From assembly GCA_903893815.1 (NCBI GenBank), contig CAITNS010000070.1:1-64000 (forward strand): a stretch of DNA of 64,000 bases, given 5' to 3'. The notes beneath the pieces were generated by a model that worked only from the letters and a program-made list of their open reading frames with translations, was not told where the DNA came from and ran no database searches. Origin of the DNA: an uncultured Bacteroidota bacterium. Its GTDB lineage: Bacteria > Bacteroidota > Bacteroidia > B-17B0 > Aurantibacillaceae. The position numbers were made by a program, and so were the translations under genes. Within the stretch, counting starts at the first letter, position 1. Each line of letters begins with the position of its first letter. Below, one piece after another: positions 26,889 to 36,044 of the stretch.

Positions 26889-28016
26889 ATGAAAGTATAT
26901 TTAGACAACGCTGCTACTACCAAATTAGACGAAAACGTTTTAGAAGCCATGTTACCATACATGCGAGAAGAATATGGGAACCCATCATCTATCCATGCTT
27001 TTGGACGTAAAACGCGTTCTGCCATTGAAGTAGCTCGTAAAACCGTTTCTAAATTATTAAATGTTGCTCCCGCCGAAATATTTTTCACTTCAGGAGGAAC
27101 AGAAGCCGACAATATGGCTATTAATCAAAGCATTCATTCGTTAGGAATTAAACACGCAATTACTAGTAAAATTGAACATCACGCTGTTGAAACCACCTTA
27201 CAACATTTAGAAAAAGAAGGAAAAATAAAATTAAGTTGGGTAAACGTTGATGCTAAAGGAAATGTAGATTTAAATCACTTAGAAGAATTATTGAAAACTA
27301 ACGAGCGTTCTTTTGTAAGTTTAATGCATGCTAATAACGAAATTGGGACTTTATTACCATTAGAGCAAGTTGGAGAAATTTGCGCAAAGTACGATGCTAT
27401 TTACCATAGCGATACTGTGCAAACTATGGGGCATTACCCAATGGATTTACAAAAAATAAAAGTTCATTTTATTACCTGTGCGGCTCACAAATTTCATGGA
27501 CCAAAAGGCGTTGGTTTTTTATATGTAAACCATACAGTAAAAATCCAACCAATGATATACGGAGGAGCACAAGAACGTAATATGCGCGGTGGCACTGAAA
27601 ACACTCAGGGTATTATTGGTTTAGCAAAAGCATTAGAAATTTGTTATGCTGAAATGGATGAACATATTGCTCATATACAAGGTTTAAAAAACTATATGAA
27701 AGGGCAATTAGAAAAAGAAATTCCAGGAATTGAATTTAATGGCGAGACCTCTAATGAGAAAAGTTTATATACGGTTTTAAATTGTCGTTTTCCTGCTCAC
27801 CCAGATGCCGAAATGATGTTGTTTAATTTAGATATTATGGGCATTGCTGCTAGTGGTGGCAGTGCTTGCAGTAGTGGCAGCAATCAAGGTTCTCATGTTT
27901 TAAGAGGTATTGGTGCGGATGTATCTCGCGCTTCGGTACGTTTTTCTTTTTGCAAATACACTACCAAAGAAGAAATTGATTACACGATTGAAAAATTAAA
28001 AGGAATGTTGAAGTAA
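26889..28016 (+). CDS. Cysteine desulfurase, IscS/NifS family
   Basis: A 375-residue PLP enzyme. It opens MKVYLDNAATTKLDENVLEA, has the PLP lysine in CAAHKFHGPKGVGFLYV and the persulfide cysteine in ASGGSACSSGSNQGSH. It releases sulfur from cysteine for Fe-S clusters and thiolated tRNA. No iscU, iscA or sufC gene is adjacent, so it acts with partners encoded elsewhere. It starts just after a periodic repeat tract. Confidence 0.93.
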   Translation: MKVYLDNAATTKLDENVLEAMLPYMREEYGNPSSIHAFGRKTRSAIEVARKTVSKLLNVAPAEIFFTSGGTEADNMAINQSIHSLGIKHAITSKIEHHAVETTLQHLEKEGKIKLSWVNVDAKGNVDLNHLEELLKTNERSFVSLMHANNEIGTLLPLEQVGEICAKYDAIYHSDTVQTMGHYPMDLQKIKVHFITCAAHKFHGPKGVGFLYVNHTVKIQPMIYGGAQERNMRGGTENTQGIIGLAKALEICYAEMDEHIAHIQGLKNYMKGQLEKEIPGIEFNGETSNEKSLYTVLNCRFPAHPDAEMMLFNLDIMGIAASGGSACSSGSNQGSHVLRGIGADVSRASVRFSFCKYTTKEEIDYTIEKLKGMLK

Positions 28017-28017
28017 C

Positions 28018-28647
28018 TTAAATCAACTTTAACTCTTTTAATAAATCTTCGACTTCATTGTTTTTTTCTAGCAGCATTGCTTTAATACCAAGTGTTAATG
28101 CACCTTCAACATGCTGAGGAGAATCGTCGATAAATAAAGTTTCTTCAGCAATTAAATTATTTTCATTTAATACAGATTCAAAAATCTCGGCGTTAGGTTT
28201 TCGTTGATTCATTCGGCATGAATAGTATACTTTCTCAAAAAAAGGTTCTAAATTTTGATGGCCATGTGATACAAATAGTGTTTTTTCGAACTCTAATACA
28301 TGACTTTCGTTTGTATTACTTAATAAGAACAAGCGGTAATTAGGTTTTAATTTACTGAGTAATTCTAATCTATGTTTTGGAAAATCCAACAACATCGCAT
28401 TCCATGCAAATAATAATTCCTCATCTGTCACATCATTTTGTAACGCTTTTTTTAATTCAACAAAAAAATCTTTTTCTGTTATTTGTCCTTTGTCAAATAA
28501 ATCAAATACAGGCGTTTGCTGTAATTGGTTATAAATAGATTCGAAAGGCTGGTTTGATAATTTATTAAATTCGGATATAGTTTTTGGAATATCAAGATTA
28601 ATAATGACACCACCTAAATCGAAAATTATATTTTTTATTTGCCCCAT
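28018..28647 (-). CDS. HAD-superfamily hydrolase, subfamily IA
   Basis: A 209-residue protein. Motif I is IIFDLGGVIINLD (the nucleophile Asp replaces the usual DxD second Asp with Gly-Gly-Val, as in many HAD-IA haloacid-type proteins), motif II is LFLLSNTNESH, and motif IV is TLFIDDSPQHVEGA. It is probably a small-molecule phosphatase. It converges on the cysteine desulfurase with 1 nt between stops and no terminator. It has its own -7 box. Confidence 0.85.
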   Translation of the reverse strand: MGQIKNIIFDLGGVIINLDIPKTISEFNKLSNQPFESIYNQLQQTPVFDLFDKGQITEKDFFVELKKALQNDVTDEELLFAWNAMLLDFPKHRLELLSKLKPNYRLFLLSNTNESHVLEFEKTLFVSHGHQNLEPFFEKVYYSCRMNQRKPNAEIFESVLNENNLIAEETLFIDDSPQHVEGALTLGIKAMLLEKNNEVEDLLKELKLI

Positions 28648-28666
28648 ATATTTTGTTATTGCGCTA

Positions 28667-28674
28667 CAAATATA
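28667..28674 (-). promoter_or_regulatory. -7 box (TATATTTG) of the HAD gene
   Basis: The minus strand reads TATATTTG, 20 nt before the ATG at 28647. Confidence 0.5.
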
Positions 28675-28712
28675 TATTTTTACAGCCTTGTCTCCATTTT
28701 TGGGTTAAGAGC

Positions 28713-28786
28713 GCTCCTATAGCTCATTCGGTTAGAGCAACTGACTCATAATCAGTAGGTGCCTGGTTCGATTCCAGGTGGGAGCA
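28713..28786 (+). tRNA. tRNA with CAT anticodon (elongator Met or Ile2)
   Basis: A full cloverleaf is visible: acceptor GCTCCTA/TGGGAGC with one wobble, D arm AGCTC/GAGC, anticodon stem ACTGA/TCAGT with loop CTCATAA, and T arm CCTGG-TTCGATT-CCAGG. It lacks the three G-C pairs of the initiator anticodon stem, so it is not tRNA-fMet. Elongator Met and lysidine-modified Ile2 cannot be told apart by eye. Confidence 0.9.
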
Positions 28787-28797
28787 CGGTTTACCAA

Positions 28798-28826
28798 CAA
28801 AACCACTTGATAATCAAGTGGTTTTG
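28798..28826 (+). terminator. Intrinsic terminator after the CAT tRNA
   Basis: A perfect 13-bp stem (CAAAACCACTTGA and complement) with loop TAA, followed by TGCTTTTT. It may also serve the minus-strand lipoprotein gene ending at 28853. Confidence 0.8.
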
Positions 28827-28852
28827 TGCTTTTTATATAGCTATTAATTCTT

Positions 28853-29938
28853 TTAAGGAATCGTAAAGTTAATTTGAGCATTAACCGTTGTTGTTCCTAA
28901 TGCATTTAATGTGAAGCTTGTGTTAGCAGTGCTTAGCCAATCGCCACTATTAGGCATATTATTTCCATCAGTATCATATAAAGCATATACATAATAAGTA
29001 CCTGGATGCATGTAGTTAAACAAAAAACTCGTATCATTTGCTGCTAATATAACATAACGCGAACGGTATTTTAAATTTACTAAATTAGGAACAGGGCCGC
29101 TAAACAAGGGCTGAGTCATTATAATAATGAACACCTTTTTGCTATTATTAGGCACATGAGATGCGTCGTAACTATAGTTAACAATTGTTTGTCCTACATA
29201 CGGATGTGCAGTCTCTGGATATGGATCGCCAGCTGGTATGCCTGAGTTAGCGTAATAAATAGATTCGGTTTGCCCTACAAAGGTTGTAGAAAAATCTTTT
29301 GTCATTGATTTTTTAGGAAAAGCAAAATGAGTAATTGTTGCTATGGTTGATGTACTATCTTTTAATTGAGCTCTCCAAGACATGTGTGGAACAGAAGAAG
29401 GCAAGGTATTGGTTTTATTGGTATACGATTTTAAAATTAAACTATCTCCTTTTCTTATCACTTCCGAGTATGCTCTCGCTTTTCCTTGCACTACTTCCGA
29501 AAAACGATAAAACGACTGACTCGCCGTTTCCGAAACACTATCCGCTAACATATAGGATGAGCGCTTCATGCCAACAAAAGAACCTCCGTTTCTAAAAGCT
29601 ACTTTATAGGAGTTGTTATGTTTTACAATAAAAAACGACATAAAAATATCATTCAATGAATCTAGTTCGTTTTTTGCAGAAACTTGATTTTCTGATATAG
29701 GTCTAAAATCAACAATCCATTGTGGGTAGCTTCCTAAACCAGTGGTTGAGGAAACTGGTCCGTCCCAAATACCATTAACCTTAATTAACACGCCAAAACC
29801 TATGGTATTTTCTACACTTGGTAAATCAACAGGAGTATTTGGTGTTTCAGTTTCTTCCGTTTTTTTATCCTTGCACGATTTGCATGAAGGTAACATTGCT
29901 ATTAAAAATATAATAGCAATTAGTTTAATGTTATTCAT
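28853..29938 (-). CDS. Lipoprotein of unknown function
   Basis: A 361-residue protein with a lipobox MLPSC followed by a Lys/Glu-rich tether (KSCKDKKTEETETPNTP). The mature part is beta-rich and contains no catalytic motif that I recognise. A C-terminal Ig-like portion (PGTYYVYALYDTDGNNMPNS) resembles surface-protein beta-sandwiches, with acidic turns that may bind calcium. It follows the GT2 gene by 20 nt and is probably cotranscribed. No family can be assigned from reading alone. Confidence 0.6.
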   Translation of the reverse strand: MNNIKLIAIIFLIAMLPSCKSCKDKKTEETETPNTPVDLPSVENTIGFGVLIKVNGIWDGPVSSTTGLGSYPQWIVDFRPISENQVSAKNELDSLNDIFMSFFIVKHNNSYKVAFRNGGSFVGMKRSSYMLADSVSETASQSFYRFSEVVQGKARAYSEVIRKGDSLILKSYTNKTNTLPSSVPHMSWRAQLKDSTSTIATITHFAFPKKSMTKDFSTTFVGQTESIYYANSGIPAGDPYPETAHPYVGQTIVNYSYDASHVPNNSKKVFIIIMTQPLFSGPVPNLVNLKYRSRYVILAANDTSFLFNYMHPGTYYVYALYDTDGNNMPNSGDWLSTANTSFTLNALGTTTVNAQINFTIP

Positions 29939-29958
29939 CAGAAGAAATTTAAAGATTA

Positions 29959-30708
29959 TTATTTTCTTCTTTTATAAATCTTGTTTTTTGCTAAACCTAA
30001 TTTATTAAAGAAATGTGAGAAAGAAACGCCTAATACACCCATCCCATATTTTGCACTTCTTCTGAAGTTAATAGAACTTGCTTCGGGGAAGTATTTTGTA
30101 GGGCAGGTAATTTCTGCTATTTGAAACCCAGCATAAAATATTTGAGAAATCATTTGATTATCAAATACAAAATCATCTGAGTTTTCGTGGTAACTAATCG
30201 TTTCTAAAATCTCTCTATTAAACGCTCTATAACCTGTATGATATTCGCTTAACTTTTGATTAATTAAAATGTTTTGAGTTAAGGTTAAACAACGATTAAA
30301 AATATACTTATACATTGGCATACCACCTTTTAAAGCACCTTTACCAAGAATACGTGAACCAAATACCGATGGATATAAATCATTGGCAATGATATAACTC
30401 ATACTATGAATTAATTTAGGGGTATATTGATAATCAGGATGTAACATAATCACAATGTCTGCACCAATTTCAAGGGCTTTATCGTAACACGTTTTTTGGT
30501 TTCCACCATAACCTTTATTTTTTTCGTGGCGAATAACATGCTTAATACCTAGCTGTCTTCCAACCTCAGTTGTATTATCCGTGCTGTGGTCGTCAACTAA
30601 AACAACATCATCCACTATATCAAATGGGATTTCATCGTAAGTACGTTTTAAAGTTAATGCCGCATTATATGCAGGCAATACAACCACTATCTTTTTTCCA
30701 TTAATCAT
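29959..30708 (-). CDS. Glycosyltransferase family 2
   Basis: A 249-residue GT-A protein with IVVVLPAYNAALTLKRTYDE, the DDHSTDN nucleotide/metal site, the HPDYQYTPKLI acceptor loop and SEYHTGYRAFNR. It resembles dolichyl-phosphate mannose synthase-like enzymes that charge a polyprenyl phosphate with a sugar, but no C-terminal membrane helices are present. A -7 box ends 6 nt before the ATG, so its mRNA would be nearly leaderless. Confidence 0.86.
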   Translation of the reverse strand: MINGKKIVVVLPAYNAALTLKRTYDEIPFDIVDDVVLVDDHSTDNTTEVGRQLGIKHVIRHEKNKGYGGNQKTCYDKALEIGADIVIMLHPDYQYTPKLIHSMSYIIANDLYPSVFGSRILGKGALKGGMPMYKYIFNRCLTLTQNILINQKLSEYHTGYRAFNREILETISYHENSDDFVFDNQMISQIFYAGFQIAEITCPTKYFPEASSINFRRSAKYGMGVLGVSFSHFFNKLGLAKNKIYKRRK

Positions 30709-30714
30709 ATCCTA

Positions 30715-30722
30715 CAAAAATA
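30715..30722 (-). promoter_or_regulatory. -7 box (TATTTTTG) of the GT2 gene
   Basis: The minus strand reads TATTTTTG and its last base is 7 nt before the A of the ATG, which predicts a leaderless or near-leaderless transcript. Confidence 0.5.
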
Positions 30723-30783
30723 ACAAAGTTTATATAATTTGTGCCTTTCTGCTTAAAAAATATAATTAAATTAGTCCTCTAAA

Positions 30784-32232
30784 TTGGAGTTAAAAGTATT
30801 ACATAAACATTTGTTAAAGGCATATTTACCGCCATTTTTCCTTACCCTATTTATTGGTGTGTTCGTTTTTTTCTTGATTCATGTATTTACCTATATGGAT
30901 GATATTGTAGGCAAAGGAATGGGAGCATGGATTTTAACGCAGTTTTTTGCTTATTCGTTTATTACTTTTATCCCCGTGGCTATGCCTTTAGCGGTTCTAC
31001 TTTCCTCTATTATGACTTTTGGGAATTTGGCCGAAAATTATGAATTGGCTGCCATGAAATCTTGTGGATTATCCCTTTTCCAAATCATTAAACCCATTTT
31101 TATATTCATTGTTATCTTGTCGGGACTAACTTTTGTGTTCAATAACTTTTTACTGCCCGCAGTTACCCTCAAATCTGCTCGAATGCTCTGGGATATTCGA
31201 CAAGCTAAACCAACCTTAAGTATAAAAGAGGGTGTTTATTTTGATAAATTAGATGGTTACAGTATTAAAGTAGGCAATAAAAGTAAAGATGGTCAAACAC
31301 TTTATAATTTAAGTATTTATGATCACTCTGATGGGTTAGGAAACAATATTCAACTTTATGCTGATAGTGGTAAAATGAAAACCTCTCCCGATACTAATTA
31401 CCTGCAACTTCAATTAAACAATGGTTCTCGTTATGAAGATATTATGCAGGAGGAAGCTCATAAAACAACCCGCCCTTTAATGCAACTACTTTATAAAGAA
31501 CTCAATATTAATGTGGATATGAGTAGCTTTAAAATGAAGCAAACCGAAGAAGAGTTATTTAAAGGTCACCACGAAATGATGAATATTTGGCAAATAGCCA
31601 TGGAAGTTGACACCTACAATTTAGAAATTGGAAAAAAATACGAGAATTTACAAAATCAATTTAATAATTACTTTTTAGCCCGCACCCTTCATTCTTCAAG
31701 CATATCAAAAAACCAGCAAGCCATTTACGCGTTTTACAATAGCTTAACGCCTGATGAATTTAAACGTAGTGTTGAGAATGCTCAAAATTTAGTGCGTAGT
31801 TCTAGCAGTTTTATTGATTCGGTAAATGATGAGGTAAGTGTGAAACGATTTAACATAATCGATTATACTGTTGGCTGGCACAAAAAAATAAATATCTCCT
31901 TTGCCTGTATTGTTTTATTTTTTGTAGGAGCTCCTCTTGGTGCTATTATTAGAAAAGGAGGCATGGGTTTACCTGTAGTGGTGGCCGTTCTATTCTTTTT
32001 ATTGTATTATGTTGTTTCAATTATTTATGAAGATTTAGTTATTGAGGGTGTATATAGCATCGTATTTGGTACCTGGTTTCCTCTGATCTTATTTTTACCA
32101 TTAGGTATTTTTTTAACTTTTAAAGCAGCCAAAGATTCTGCTTTATTTGATATGTATGCTTACACCGAGCCTATCAAAAAATTATTTAAACGCACACCAA
32201 AACCAAATAATGAAAATCCTTCAGCTTTGTAA
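30784..32232 (+). CDS. LptF/LptG-family permease
   Basis: A 482-residue protein starting at TTG. It has N-terminal helices (LLKAYLPPFFLTLFIGVFVF), the family loop MDDIVGKGMGAW and SFITFIPVAMPLAVLLSSIM, a large periplasmic beta-jellyroll domain (about 130-360), and C-terminal helices with LFFVGAPLGAIIRKGGMGLP. It is the membrane partner of the LptB ATPase in LPS transport to the outer membrane. The family has F and G forms that I cannot distinguish here. It overlaps the next gene by 23 nt. Confidence 0.9.
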   Translation: MELKVLHKHLLKAYLPPFFLTLFIGVFVFFLIHVFTYMDDIVGKGMGAWILTQFFAYSFITFIPVAMPLAVLLSSIMTFGNLAENYELAAMKSCGLSLFQIIKPIFIFIVILSGLTFVFNNFLLPAVTLKSARMLWDIRQAKPTLSIKEGVYFDKLDGYSIKVGNKSKDGQTLYNLSIYDHSDGLGNNIQLYADSGKMKTSPDTNYLQLQLNNGSRYEDIMQEEAHKTTRPLMQLLYKELNINVDMSSFKMKQTEEELFKGHHEMMNIWQIAMEVDTYNLEIGKKYENLQNQFNNYFLARTLHSSSISKNQQAIYAFYNSLTPDEFKRSVENAQNLVRSSSSFIDSVNDEVSVKRFNIIDYTVGWHKKINISFACIVLFFVGAPLGAIIRKGGMGLPVVVAVLFFLLYYVVSIIYEDLVIEGVYSIVFGTWFPLILFLPLGIFLTFKAAKDSALFDMYAYTEPIKKLFKRTPKPNNENPSAL

Positions 32233-33406
32233 TAAAGCACCATATCCTGCTAACGATGGAAGTTCTATTGCCATTAGCACATTAGCCGAGGGATTAGCCG
32301 ACAATGGCGTGGAGTTACATTTGCTACCTATTAACACTAAAAAACATTTTAAACCTGAAGAAAATATTGCTACTGAATTTAAACAGAAAACCAATTATCA
32401 ATCCGTTTATCGTAATGCAGATACTAGTATTTCTGGCGCTTTTTTAAATTTATTTTCATCTCAATCCTATTTTGTAAGTCGTTTCTTTTTTAAAGAATAT
32501 GAAACGCAACTGATCAATAAATTAAAAAATAACACCTTCGATATTATTCAAATAGAAGGTGTATTTATGGCAACATATATTCCTACTATTAAACAATATT
32601 CAAAAGCAAAGATTGTTTTAAGAAGCCATAATGTGGAACATCAAATATGGGAACGTCATTTAACCAACGAAAAAAATGGAATCAAAAAAACGTATTTAAG
32701 TTTACAAAACAGTCGTTTAAAATCGTTTGAAATAAATGCTTTTAATCAAGTGGATGCAATTGTTACCATTACTAATGAAGACAAGAAAACCATTGCTAGC
32801 CTCTGTCCAAATAAACCTATTCATACTTGCTTAACGGGTATTAATTTAAATAGCTACAAGCAAGTAATTGAACCAACTCATCCCAACACCTTGTTTCATT
32901 TTGCTTCGATGGATTGGATACCAAATATTGAAGCAGTAGACTGGTTATTAAAAGAAGTTTGGAACGATGTTTTAAAACACCAACCTAATTCAAAATTAGT
33001 GTTAGCTGGCCGAGGTATGCCCGATAGATTTAAAAAATTAGCTTCGACAAATATTATAATTATTGATGATGTAAAAGATTCGGCTGAATTTTATAAAACA
33101 TACGATGTGATGTTGGTTCCTTTATGGAGCGGTAGTGGCTTAAGAATTAAATTAGTAGAAGGCTTGGCTTATGGCAAAGCTATTATTACTACGAGTATTG
33201 GGGCCGAAGGTATTCCCTACTCTTCTGAGAAAGATCTATTAATTGCCGATTCGGGAGAAGATTTCACTAACGCAATTATTAATCTTTTAACTAATAATGA
33301 AAAAAAACAAAGCTTACAATCAGCGGCAAGAAAATTAGCTGAACAAACTTTTGATTACAAATCAATCGCCGAACGACTGATAAGTTTTTACGAAGGGATT
33401 AAATAA
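32210..33406 (+). CDS. Glycosyltransferase, family 4/1
   Basis: About 398 residues from the internal ATG (MKILQLCNKAPYPANDGSSI), which restores the typical family start. The ORF track's start lies inside lptF/G in another frame. Further motifs are VLRSHNVEHQIWERH, MDWIPNIEAVDWLLKEVW, LVLAGRGMPDRF, DVMLVPLWSGSGLRIKLVEG and AYGKAIITTSIGAEGI. It probably adds sugars to lipopolysaccharide or another glycan, which fits its coupling to an LPS transport permease through a 23-nt overlap. Confidence 0.88.
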   Translation: MKILQLCNKAPYPANDGSSIAISTLAEGLADNGVELHLLPINTKKHFKPEENIATEFKQKTNYQSVYRNADTSISGAFLNLFSSQSYFVSRFFFKEYETQLINKLKNNTFDIIQIEGVFMATYIPTIKQYSKAKIVLRSHNVEHQIWERHLTNEKNGIKKTYLSLQNSRLKSFEINAFNQVDAIVTITNEDKKTIASLCPNKPIHTCLTGINLNSYKQVIEPTHPNTLFHFASMDWIPNIEAVDWLLKEVWNDVLKHQPNSKLVLAGRGMPDRFKKLASTNIIIIDDVKDSAEFYKTYDVMLVPLWSGSGLRIKLVEGLAYGKAIITTSIGAEGIPYSSEKDLLIADSGEDFTNAIINLLTNNEKKQSLQSAARKLAEQTFDYKSIAERLISFYEGIK

Positions 33407-33436
33407 AAAATCCCCTACTAAGAGCAGGGGATTTTT
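33406..33436. terminator. Bidirectional intrinsic terminator
   Basis: An 11-bp perfect stem (AAAAATCCCCT/AGGGGATTTTT) with a 9-nt loop lies between the convergent glycosyltransferase and small lipoprotein genes. Confidence 0.75.
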
Positions 33437-33455
33437 AAATCTATATAAAAAGATA

Positions 33456-33812
33456 TTATTTTAAAATAATGTCTTTCGTTACTGTTTTACCTTCTTCTAA
33501 TTTAATAATCCCCAAACCACTTAACCCAGCAGATGTTGCTTTAACATCCATAATGGCTGGTAATTTAAAAGTATATGAACTTGAACCACCACCATCTGAT
33601 TGGCCTTCTGCTTTTAAATCAGCTTCAACCGTTGCGCCAGATGATGTTTTAACATTTGCGTACAATTTTACAGTTGCTCCGCCAATGGCATTTCCTAAGG
33701 CATCGTGAGTTGTAATAATTAATTTACAATCAGTATTCTTTTGACATGAACTGTTCAAACCTAAAGTAATTAGACCAAAAGCTAATGTTGCGAAAAATAA
33801 TTTTAGTTTCAT
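33456..33812 (-). CDS. Small lipoprotein with Ig-like/CarboxypepD-type domain
   Basis: A 118-residue protein. A signal peptide ends LNSSC. The mature part (ITTHDALGNAIGGATVKLYA) follows the pattern of a single carboxypeptidase-regulatory or SpaA-like beta-sandwich, with a Ser/Gly-rich loop (DGGGSSSYTF). It has no catalytic residues. It is probably an envelope accessory protein of unknown role, transcribed alone. Confidence 0.7.
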   Translation of the reverse strand: MKLKLFFATLAFGLITLGLNSSCQKNTDCKLIITTHDALGNAIGGATVKLYANVKTSSGATVEADLKAEGQSDGGGSSSYTFKLPAIMDVKATSAGLSGLGIIKLEEGKTVTKDIILK

Positions 33813-33865
33813 TTTTATATTAATTATATTGGATTAATATTTGTACCCCAAATATAAATAAAAAA

Positions 33866-34705
33866 ATGATTAGAAAGTATCTAAAACACATTATATTGAG
33901 TATAATCCTTATTTTGGTTATTAAACTAGGATTTTCTCAAACATTTTCTCCAGAAAAAGTAATAATTTCAACACCTTATGGCAACATGAAGCTTAAATTA
34001 TTTAACGAAACTCCTAAACATCGTGATAATTTCTTGAAGCTTGTGAGAGAACATTTTTACGACAGTTTATTGTTTCACAGGGTAATTGAAGGATTTATGA
34101 TACAAGGTGGCGACCCCGACAGTAGAAATGCCGAACCTGCAAAATTATTGGGCGATGGAGATTTAAAGTATACCATTCCAGCTGAATTTATATCCACACT
34201 TTGCCATAAAAAAGGAATGTTATGCGCTGCCAGAAATGGCGATGACGTAAATCCTGAAAAAGCATCCTCTGCCGCTCAGTTTTATATTGTACAAGGCAAA
34301 AAAAGAACCGATGAAGATTTAATATCTTACGAAAAACGCATTAACAAACCTATCATAGCAAAAATAAAAGAAGAGGTTTTAAATAAAACAGAAAACAATT
34401 CATTAAAATTAAAAATAGACCTTGCAAAAAAAGAGCAAAACAATGATAGCTTAATGGTTTATTTTAAAACGGTAAATAAATTAGTAGATGAAGCTTATTT
34501 AAAAACTCCTCATTACACTTTTCCACCAGAACACCAAACCATTTATAAAACCATTGGAGGAACGCCTCATTTAGATAGCCAATACACAATTTTTGGTGAA
34601 GTAATTGAAGGGTTAGATGTGATTGATAAAATAGCAGCTGTTGGTAAAAATAAAGATGATAGACCTTTGATTGATATTAGAATGAAGATAAGTATTATTG
34701 AATAA
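33866..34705 (+). CDS. Cyclophilin-type peptidyl-prolyl isomerase, secreted
   Basis: A 279-residue protein with a signal peptide ending GFSQ. The cyclophilin core includes STPYGNMKLKLFNETPKHRD, FHRVIEGFMIQGGDPDSRN, AQFYIVQGK and YTIFGEVIEGLDVIDKIAAV. Between FYIVQGK and GGTPHLDS there is an extra helical, Lys/Glu-rich segment of about 80 residues (roughly 157-233) that standard cyclophilins lack. It would act on proline bonds of periplasmic proteins. The insert may give a client-binding arm, which is inference. Confidence 0.88.
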   Translation: MIRKYLKHIILSIILILVIKLGFSQTFSPEKVIISTPYGNMKLKLFNETPKHRDNFLKLVREHFYDSLLFHRVIEGFMIQGGDPDSRNAEPAKLLGDGDLKYTIPAEFISTLCHKKGMLCAARNGDDVNPEKASSAAQFYIVQGKKRTDEDLISYEKRINKPIIAKIKEEVLNKTENNSLKLKIDLAKKEQNNDSLMVYFKTVNKLVDEAYLKTPHYTFPPEHQTIYKTIGGTPHLDSQYTIFGEVIEGLDVIDKIAAVGKNKDDRPLIDIRMKISIIE

Positions 34706-35010
34706 AAATAAAATATATTTACAATACAAAAAAGGATAGATAAAATAATGCTTATAATAAAGTGATTAAAAATCAAAGCAAAAAAATAACTATTACTAAT
34801 CGCACTTAAATTTAGTTGATGTATTCAACTTCAGTATTTTTAAACAATGGCGCTTCGCAAAAAACAGATTTATATTCTTTGTAAATGTTTAATAAACATG
34901 TAGATTTGTATTAAGATTTTCGGTAGATATTGTCTCGATCCCAAAATAAAACATTCTTCGAAATCGTTATAGGTCCTTCTCGTAAAACTGATTATAAACA
35001 ATAGAATATT
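34706..35010. other. 305-bp intergenic region, little content
   Basis: AT-rich with no ORF, RNA gene or hairpin that I can support. The only recognisable element is the -7 box at 34901-34908. Confidence 0.5.
34901..34908 (+). promoter_or_regulatory. -7 box (TAGATTTG) upstream of the split membrane gene
   Basis: An exact TAnnTTTG match about 100 nt before the predicted TTG start at 35011. Confidence 0.35.
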
Positions 35011-35959
35011 TTGAATAATAAAATTAATATAGGCTTATCTAACTTTTTGGAAAAACTTTATTACAAACTTCTTTCAAAAAAAACTAAAGAAAAGAGTGAA
35101 CGTGTAATCTTATGGATTGCTTTAGTGAGTTTTATAATTCACTTATTAATGATTGGATTGATACATTTTAATATTATTACAATTAATGAACCATCAAACT
35201 TATTAAAAAAATCCAATCGCTGCCATTTACACCCCTTTTTCTTTTATATTGGTTTACGAGGTGTATCTTTTAATTTACTACCTCCCAAAATCAACTTCTA
35301 CTTATATTTCAAAGCAATATGAAATTATTGCACTCATTATTATTAGACGATTATTTAAAGATTTGTCAGATTTATCACTTTCGTCTAATTGGTTTAACAT
35401 TAAAAATGATTTGCAGTTTACCTATGATTTATTAGCATCGGTCTTATTATTTTATTTAATTTATCTATTCCGGGTTCAACGAACCGGAGGATACAGAACT
35501 ATTGAAAATAGTGAAAACCATTCGTCAAGTATTTCAAAATTTATAAACGCAAAAAAATGGATAGCAACAGCCTTAGTTCCTATATTATTAATTATTGCAA
35601 TTTATTCATTTTTAAACTGGAGTATTGGTATTTTTCAACCACTAGAAAGTAATACTATTTCTTTTAAGAACATCAATAATATTTTCTTTGAACAGTTTTT
35701 CAATATTCTAATTATTGCTGATGTTATATTATTATTATTTTCATTTTTCCACACAGACGAATTCCACAAAGTTATTCGAAATTCAGGGTTTATTATTTCA
35801 ACCATATTAATTCGACTATCTTTTTCTGTAGATGGTATAATTAATAATATCCTTATTGTTTCTGCTATTTTATTTGGGCTATTAATACTTTTGATACATA
35901 ATAAATTTGAAAAGAAGTTAGAAAAAGAATTCCAAGAAAATAATGAAATTGAAGAATGA
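35011..35959 (+). pseudogene. Multi-span membrane protein gene split by a frameshift at A7
   Basis: The track shows two ORFs, 35011-35322 and 35249-35959, in different frames. The first begins at TTG and has a membrane helix (VILWIALVSFIIHLLMIGLI), then loses sense after LLKKSN. In the second frame, reading back from its first codon gives KNPIAAIYTPFSFILVYEVY, which continues naturally into LLIYYLPKSTSTYISKQYEI and several more helices. The frames join at a run of seven A (35205-35211). Dropping one A yields ...LLKNPIAAIYTPF... in one continuous protein of about 315 residues. The family is an uncharacterised membrane protein. Sequencing error, true pseudogene or transcriptional slippage are all possible. 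Confidence 0.65.
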
Positions 35960-36044
35960 AAAAATAATAGCGAAATTATAATTTTTAAAAATACAAACTG
36001 ATAACCAAATACTGAATCAAAAATTCATTAAAATAAAATAAACT

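Noticed and set aside
26711-27010. 99-residue plus-strand ORF between glmM and the cysteine desulfurase gene
   Set aside because: It runs across the periodic repeats and into the desulfurase gene in another frame.
35205-35211. A7 run as a canonical -1 programmed frameshift site
   Set aside because: The frames need a +1 (or -2) change, not the -1 change that A_AAA_AAN slippery sites give, and no downstream stem-loop was evident.
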